8,792 nucleotides of DNA from a bacterium (lineage in GTDB: Bacteria; Patescibacteriota; Minisyncoccia; Minisyncoccales; UBA10102), in NCBI GenBank assembly GCA_030698465.1, contig JAUYJZ010000022.1, forward strand, positions 1 to 8,792, in the 5' to 3' direction. The translations under genes and the position numbers were made by a program. The notes under the pieces are model-generated. The model searched no databases, was not told the DNA's origin, and saw nothing but the letters and a program-made list of their open reading frames with translations. Positions 5,102 to 8,792 of the stretch are shown piece after piece (within the stretch, counting starts at the first letter, position 1; each line of letters begins with the position of its first letter).

Positions 5102-7095
5102 TTAAGGAGGTGGAGAAATTCTTGTTCTGAAAGGATTTTAACGCCTAGTTTTTTAGCATCCTGGAGTTTAGAGCCGGGATTCTCCCCCACAATCACGTAG
5201 TCAGTCTTTTTTGAAACAGACTCAGATACGCTGCCCCCAAGTGTGCATATCTTTTCCTTTCCCTCTTCTCTGGTCATGGATTCCATGGTTCCGGTTAAGA
5301 CAAAGGTTTTCCTGGTAAAACCCGGCTTTGCCAGCTTTGCCGAACGCTTTGGGTTTATAATCTTCACCCCTGCCTTCAATAATAGAGAGAGCATCTCTTG
5401 GTTCCCCTTGTCGAGGAACCACTCATAGATACTCTTTGCAATCACGCCACCAACGTCTGGTACCTTTTCTAACTCTTCCAGTCTTGCCTTTTTAAGCCCC
5501 TGAATACTCAAAAAATGCTCACCTAAGTCCAGCGCGGTTTCTTCCCCCACGTGCCTAATGCTTAACGCGAAAATAAAGCGGGACAAAGAAATGTCTTTTG
5601 CCTGATCAATAGCCTGTATAAGATTTTCAGCTGACTTTTCTTCAAAACGCTCCAAAGGAGCCAAATCTCCTTTTTGCAGTTCAAATATGTCGCTTGGTTG
5701 TGAAACCAGGTGTTCTGCCACCAGTTTGTCTATAATCTTTGGGCCAAGCCCCACGATATCAAAGGCCTTGCGCGAGGCAAAATGATATAAAAACTCTCTC
5801 TTTTGCGCCATGCACTTCTTGTTTTTACATCTCCACACGGCTTCCCCTTTAGGCCGAACCAACCTTGTTTTACATACAGGGCAATGGGTAGGCATTAAAA
5901 TTGCCTTTTCTTTCCCGGTCCGGAGCTCCGAAATCACCCTTACCACAGCTGGAATAACGTCTCCTGCACGTTCTACCACCACGGTATCTGCCAGTTTCAC
6001 GCCCAAGCGCTTTATCTCATCTGCGTTATGCAGAGTTGCCCTGGAAACCGTTACTCCTGCCAAAGCAACGGGTTCTAAAATCGCAACTGGCGTTATAGCT
6101 CCTGTTCTCCCTATTTGAAAGGTAACCCCTACAACCCTAGTGGTTGCCTGTTTCCCCGCAAACTTTAAGGCGCGAATACCACGAGGACTCTTTCCTGCTA
6201 CACCCAAAGACCCAAATACTGTGTTGTCATTTACGCTCACCACTACTCCATCAATATGAAAAGGGAAAGAGTCCCGCTTCCTTTCTGTTTCTTTAAAGTA
6301 GGAAAAGACGGCTGTTTTGTCTTTGCAGATTCTGGCAGTGGAATCGGTCTTAAATCCAAGAGCAGCTAAGATCTCGTGCTCTTTTGCATGAGTCTTTTGC
6401 CCAAGGTCGCCTAAAAGATCATATGCCATAAACCGCAAGGGACGGGAAGCTGCCAGACGAGGATTAAGCTGCCTTATAGACCCTGCTGCCAAATTCCTGG
6501 GGTTAGCATAGCTAGACTTGAACTTCTCAAATTCTTTTTTTGCCATGTACACCTCTCCTCGAACCTCGAGGGTAAGAGCTTGCTTCAGTCGCAATGGGAT
6601 ACTTTCAATGGTTTTTAAGTTCTGAGTGACGTCTTCCCCTACGTTTCCGTTACCCCTTGTTGCTCCCAACTGCAAAACCCCTTTCTCATACCTCAAGGAT
6701 ACAGCAAATCCATCAATCTTTAGCTCGCAAAAGTATTCCAAGGCGTGGTTTCTTGCCCAGGGCAAGGATGTATCCTTGCCCTGGGCAAGGCGCTGGAGAT
6801 ATTCTTCCCATTGCGAAAACTCCTCTTGGGTAAAGATATCCTCAATAGAAAGCATCGGGGTTCTATGAGAAACCTTGCTGAACTTTGCCAAGGGCTCCCC
6901 TCCTACCCGCTGGGTGGGAGAATCTGGGGTAATGAGGTTTGGATACTGCTGTTCCAACAAAAAAAGCTCGTGTTTTAAAACATCAAAGGCCTCATCCGAG
7001 ATCTCCTGCGTATCTTTGACGTGGTAAAGATACCGGTGCTTTGTAATAAGGGATTTTAACTTCTCAATCCTTTCCTTTGCCTCGGCTTTAGTCAT
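5095..7095 (-). CDS. ligA: NAD+-dependent DNA ligase LigA
   Basis: A 666-residue protein with the full bacterial LigA layout; it seals nicks in duplex DNA during replication and repair using NAD+. Seen: N-terminal Ia domain with YHVKDTQEISDEAFDVLKHEL (24-44) and SPTQRVGG (59-66); catalytic KIDG with adenylated K126; GATRGNGNVGEDVTQNL (144-160); NPRNLAAGSIRQL (198-210); HIDGVVV (280-286); KFAGKQATTRV (311-321), where the family usually has KFP/KYP; OB domain with ERAGDVIPAVV (375-385); a Cys4 zinc site (C405, C408, C423, C428); helix-hairpin-helix region about 440-580; C-terminal BRCT about 592-666 (KTFVLTGTMESMTREE). The segment between MLSI and KIDG is about 9-12 residues longer than in well-known LigAs as I recall them, and contains LAQGKDTSLPWAR, encoded by a perfect palindrome (6752-6789). 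The gene starts 28 bp after the PilX-like gene, so it may be co-transcribed with it. No Shine-Dalgarno is visible. Confidence 0.97.
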   Translation of the reverse strand: MTKAEAKERIEKLKSLITKHRYLYHVKDTQEISDEAFDVLKHELFLLEQQYPNLITPDSPTQRVGGEPLAKFSKVSHRTPMLSIEDIFTQEEFSQWEEYLQRLAQGKDTSLPWARNHALEYFCELKIDGFAVSLRYEKGVLQLGATRGNGNVGEDVTQNLKTIESIPLRLKQALTLEVRGEVYMAKKEFEKFKSSYANPRNLAAGSIRQLNPRLAASRPLRFMAYDLLGDLGQKTHAKEHEILAALGFKTDSTARICKDKTAVFSYFKETERKRDSFPFHIDGVVVSVNDNTVFGSLGVAGKSPRGIRALKFAGKQATTRVVGVTFQIGRTGAITPVAILEPVALAGVTVSRATLHNADEIKRLGVKLADTVVVERAGDVIPAVVRVISELRTGKEKAILMPTHCPVCKTRLVRPKGEAVWRCKNKKCMAQKREFLYHFASRKAFDIVGLGPKIIDKLVAEHLVSQPSDIFELQKGDLAPLERFEEKSAENLIQAIDQAKDISLSRFIFALSIRHVGEETALDLGEHFLSIQGLKKARLEELEKVPDVGGVIAKSIYEWFLDKGNQEMLSLLLKAGVKIINPKRSAKLAKPGFTRKTFVLTGTMESMTREEGKEKICTLGGSVSESVSKKTDYVIVGENPGSKLQDAKKLGVKILSEQEFLHLLKT
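6752..6789 (-). repeat. In-frame 38-bp perfect palindromic element inside ligA
   Basis: Bases 6752-6769 are the exact reverse complement of 6772-6789 with a 2-base centre. Each arm holds its own smaller palindrome (CTTGCCC-A-GGGCAAG). On the minus strand the scaffold is CTTG-N7-CAAGGAT-AC-ATCCTTG-N7-CAAG, encoding LAQGKDTSLPWAR just before the adenylation motif. The extra length relative to familiar LigA proteins is close to the palindrome's length, suggesting insertion into the gene without breaking the frame. The same scaffold recurs at 1559-1596. Confidence 0.85.
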
Positions 7096-7099
7096 AATA

Positions 7100-7112
7100 T
7101 GTGCGTATTATA
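7100..7112 (-). promoter_or_regulatory. Candidate ligA promoter (-10) giving a near-leaderless mRNA
   Basis: A perfect TATAAT lies on the minus strand at 7112-7107, in the gap between the PilX-like stop and the ligA start. The predicted start would fall about 5 bases before the ATG at 7095. No convincing -35 is placed 16-18 bp upstream, so this may be chance in an AT-rich gap, with ligA read from the pilin operon. Confidence 0.3.
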
Positions 7113-7123
7113 GCGCGAAAACA

Positions 7124-7573
7124 CTATCTCGCCACTCGCACAGCCCTTCTCGCGTTCTCGTAGATTCCTGTTGCCTTCACGCAAAAGTTGTATCCCGGAG
7201 GATCCTCATCGGTACACCCTAGCTCTCCTGGACTCTCTGCTTTGAGCTGATAGCTGGCCCCGTTACTCAACACAAGGTCTTCTAGGGGAATACTCGCAAA
7301 TTCTGTGACAAGACAGGGAGCATGACTCACTCCCACTTCCACCTCCAAACACACCGTATTATCAATATACAGAGCCCGTTCCAAGCCAGCTTCTGTGGCA
7401 TAGAAGGCGAATACCGAGTATCCCATGCCACGCAGAATGCCAAGTTGAGAAAATAGCAGCGTGCTCACGCCAAAAGCAATACCCAAAAGAGCGGTCATTA
7501 TCATAAAGGAAATGTAGAGTGAAACTCCTGTTTCGCTTGACTTATGACTGATGACTGATGACATATGACTCAT
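7124..7573 (-). CDS. PilX/GspK-like minor pilin or pseudopilin
   Basis: 149 residues. After a 16-residue leader (MSHMSSVISHKSSETG) comes one hydrophobic helix (GVSLYISFMIMTALLGIAFG) and then AFYATEAGLERALY (56-69), a signature I associate with PilX-like proteins encoded in prepilin clusters. The hydrophobic start follows a Gly as in prepilins, but there is no Glu at mature position 5 (the residue is I21), as is known for GspK-type tip proteins. The remainder is a small extracytoplasmic domain with Cys residues (C75, a Cys in HAPCLV and others). It probably works with the two upstream prepilin-like proteins at the tip of a pilus or secretion pseudopilus. The leader is encoded by part of the heptanucleotide array at 7537-7648, so the exact start (7573, or the in-frame ATG at 7564) is uncertain. 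Confidence 0.72.
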   Translation of the reverse strand: MSHMSSVISHKSSETGVSLYISFMIMTALLGIAFGVSTLLFSQLGILRGMGYSVFAFYATEAGLERALYIDNTVCLEVEVGVSHAPCLVTEFASIPLEDLVLSNGASYQLKAESPGELGCTDEDPPGYNFCVKATGIYENARRAVRVAR

Positions 7574-7648
7574 TTCTGATAACCTATGATTGATGGCTTA
7601 TGACCAGGTTGTTACTAGTCATTGGTCATTAGTTATTGGTTATTAGTT
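7537..7648. repeat. Degenerate heptanucleotide tandem array (about 16 x 7 bp)
   Basis: On the plus strand the sequence divides in an unbroken 7-bp register: TTGACTT, ATGACTG, ATGACTG, ATGACAT, ATGACTC, ATTTCTG, ATAACCT, ATGATTG, ATGGCTT, ATGACCA, GGTTGTT, ACTAGTC, ATTGGTC, ATTAGTT, ATTGGTT, ATTAGTT. The last four units also form an adjacent 14-bp repeat (7621-7648). It fills the gap between the PilW-like and PilX-like genes, and about five units encode the leader of the latter. Since 7 is not a multiple of 3, gain or loss of a unit downstream of the start would shift the frame. Confidence 0.8.
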
Positions 7649-8189
7649 AATTGGGGACATCTACTTTTCTTTGAGAAATCGTGGTCTGTAGTTTAGCTTT
7701 AGGTCTTGCCTCGGGTTTTGAGCCCTGGCCCTCAATGGCAATGGAGAATGTCACCTTGGGCTGAAAATCATCGTCTTGTGATTCTCCTTCCAAGACAAAC
7801 TGGAGCGAGGTGACCAGCAGATTGTCTGAGGTTAAGAAGGCTGGAGGAGCCGGGGGAATTGACTCTTGAATCCTTGCTCCCTGCAGCAGAAACTCCTGGC
7901 ACTGGCTATTTCCGTTGATAAACATTATACCCTCTCCGTCATGCGTTATCTCATAATTCAAACCAGGTACCGAAAGACAGGTTGCCCCCAGGTCTTTCTG
8001 GGCCTGGCGAAGAACTCTGGTCATGTATTCCATCATAAAGGAGGTTTGGTCTAAAAGCTCTTCTGTGGCAAGAGAACTGCGCTGAGCAGCAATGCCGGCC
8101 AAGAGAAGGTTTACGGCCCCGCCAATAATCAAGGAAAACATAAACATGGCCACCAGAAGTTCTGGAATGGTAAATCCTTTTTGCCTCAT
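7647..8189 (-). CDS. PilW/GspJ-like prepilin (type IV pilus or pseudopilus minor subunit)
   Basis: 180 residues with a class III prepilin signal: MRQKG|FTIPELLVAMFMFSLI, cleaved by prepilin peptidase after G5, with Glu at mature position 5 (E10) and one N-terminal membrane/assembly helix to about residue 30. The following QRSSLATEELLDQTSFMMEYMTRVLRQAQKDLG is the amphipathic continuation of the pilin helix. The C-terminal part is a beta-rich globular domain with two Cys (in ATCLSVPG and NSQCQEF). The length and the long helix fit PilW/GspJ rather than the major pilin. Its ATG overlaps the TGA of the upstream gene (ATGA at 8189-8186), so translation is probably coupled; no Shine-Dalgarno is seen. 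It likely forms a tip complex with its neighbours. Confidence 0.85.
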   Translation of the reverse strand: MRQKGFTIPELLVAMFMFSLIIGGAVNLLLAGIAAQRSSLATEELLDQTSFMMEYMTRVLRQAQKDLGATCLSVPGLNYEITHDGEGIMFINGNSQCQEFLLQGARIQESIPPAPPAFLTSDNLLVTSLQFVLEGESQDDDFQPKVTFSIAIEGQGSKPEARPKAKLQTTISQRKVDVPN

Positions 8190-8734
8190 GGTGCTTCAGG
8201 AAGCCAGTTATACAGTTCGGTTGCTGCTTTAATCTGATGCTCCCTGCCTCTCTCCTCCCACGTTACAATAACTGCAACCTCCAGGACTTCCGGAGAAGGC
8301 TCAAGAACCACAATACTCCTTTTAAAAAGCGTATTTTCTCCTGTGGTGTAGTTGTAGAGGCCGGAGCCGTATTTCAAAAACCTGTCTTGAGAAACCGCCA
8401 AAGAACCTGCAGTGTAGTCGGCCTCGCATCCGGATTGGCATCCCGTGAGGCTGTCGGTCCATTCTCCTCCGTTGCCCTTGTACATATTTAGAAGGTTGGT
8501 GTCCCGAATGTTCCTTGTGATTTCAACGCCTTCTTGCGCCAAATAGGCGGCCTGCAGCTGCAAGACCGCGTTGCCCGTAAAGGCCACGGTGCGCTGAATT
8601 AAGCCAAAGGCAGCTCCCGCTCCCATGGTCATTAAAAAAGCGGCTGCCAGCACTTCAATTAAGGTAAACCCCCCACCACTTTTATGCTTGGTTGAGGCTG
8701 TTTTGGATTCTTTTTCGAAGCTCTGTATAAGCAT
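8186..8734 (-). CDS. PilV/GspI-like prepilin
   Basis: 182 residues. A basic 22-residue leader ends in GGG|FTLIEVLAAAFLM: cleavage after G22, conserved Glu at mature position 5 (E27), one hydrophobic helix about 23-46. The segment AAYLAQEGVEITRNIRDTNLL resembles a motif I know from PilV/GspI-type proteins of Patescibacteria. The globular part includes a Cys pair (GCQSGCEADY) and ends in beta-strands (VLEVAVIVTWEERGREHQIKAATELY). It is the first gene of the three-gene prepilin cluster within the window and overlaps the next by 4 bp. A weak AAAGG lies about 9 bases before the ATG. PilV/GspI is the better match; the precise pilus or secretion role cannot be told from sequence. Confidence 0.86.
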   Translation of the reverse strand: MLIQSFEKESKTASTKHKSGGGFTLIEVLAAAFLMTMGAGAAFGLIQRTVAFTGNAVLQLQAAYLAQEGVEITRNIRDTNLLNMYKGNGGEWTDSLTGCQSGCEADYTAGSLAVSQDRFLKYGSGLYNYTTGENTLFKRSIVVLEPSPEVLEVAVIVTWEERGREHQIKAATELYNWLPEAP

Positions 8735-8763
8735 TTTTAAAACCTTTTAACCTCGTTTCTCTA

Positions 8764-8772
8764 ATTCTAGCA
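8764..8772 (-). promoter_or_regulatory. Extended -10 promoter candidate for the prepilin operon
   Basis: The minus strand reads TGC-TAGAAT (8772-8764): a five-of-six -10 box with the extended TGn motif, about 30 bp before the ATG at 8734. The -35 position (TCCTAC) is a poor match, as is common for extended -10 promoters. A short CTACG/CGTAG hairpin lies just upstream at the window edge. Confidence 0.4.
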
Positions 8773-8792
8773 TCTTCTACGGAAACGTAGGA

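Noticed and set aside
5408..5433. GGTTCC/GGAACC inverted repeat in ligA
   Set aside because: Six-bp arms over an ordinary conserved coding segment; weak and not of the 38-bp scaffold.
7537..7648. CRISPR-like array
   Set aside because: The repeats are 7 bp, contiguous and degenerate with no spacers, and no cas genes are present.
8774..8791. CTACG-GAAA-CGTAG hairpin at the right edge as a terminator of an upstream gene
   Set aside because: Only 5 bp of stem, no U-tail, and the upstream context is outside the window.

Overview
The window looks like a piece of a Patescibacteria / Candidate Phyla Radiation genome, most likely of the Parcubacteria type. This rests on family resemblance, not a database search. 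The clues are a cluster of short prepilin-like proteins with motifs I associate with that group (YLAQEGVEI.RNIRD, AFYATEAGLE.AL), a very long surface protein built from NVGIGT-type modules, a Y1 (REP-associated) transposase, and starts that mostly lack a clear Shine-Dalgarno. TGA and TAG are both used as stops, so the standard bacterial code fits. All convincing protein genes lie on the minus strand.

Layout in transcription order (right to left): a promoter-like extended -10 near 8764; three type IV pilus/pseudopilus-like genes (PilV/GspI-like 8734-8186, PilW/GspJ-like 8189-7647 with an ATGA overlap, PilX-like 7573-7124), the last two separated by a 7-bp repeat array; ligA (7095-5095), which carries an in-frame 38-bp palindrome; a palindrome-rich gap; a RAYT-like transposase (4961-4257) with an altered HUH motif; rodA (4142-3042) with an intrinsic terminator; a 270-bp intergenic region with a hairpin and a plus-strand promoter/small-RNA candidate; and the 5' 924 codons of a giant protein (2772 to position 1, running out of the window). 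That reading frame is open throughout and is the largest coding feature here. It combines a cytoplasmic excisionase-like HTH domain, a membrane segment, helical repeats, a collagen-like Gly-X-Y stretch, beta-rich modules and the start of a right-handed beta-helix.

Functionally the window mixes envelope genes (RodA wall elongation, pilus-like proteins, giant surface fibre), DNA replication/repair (LigA) and mobile-element biology. The most unusual signal is the density of palindromes. Two unrelated genes, ligA and the giant protein, carry in-frame 38-bp palindromic segments with the same scaffold (CTTG-N7-CAAGGAT-NN-ATCCTTG-N7-CAAG), the same reading frame and a similar peptide (L...KD.SL...R). 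This resembles the protein-inserted palindromic elements known from Rickettsia. A second palindrome family (ACCCTTCACC...GGTGAAGGGT) sits upstream of the transposase and upstream of the giant gene, and loop-less perfect palindromes lie at the ends of ligA and rodA.
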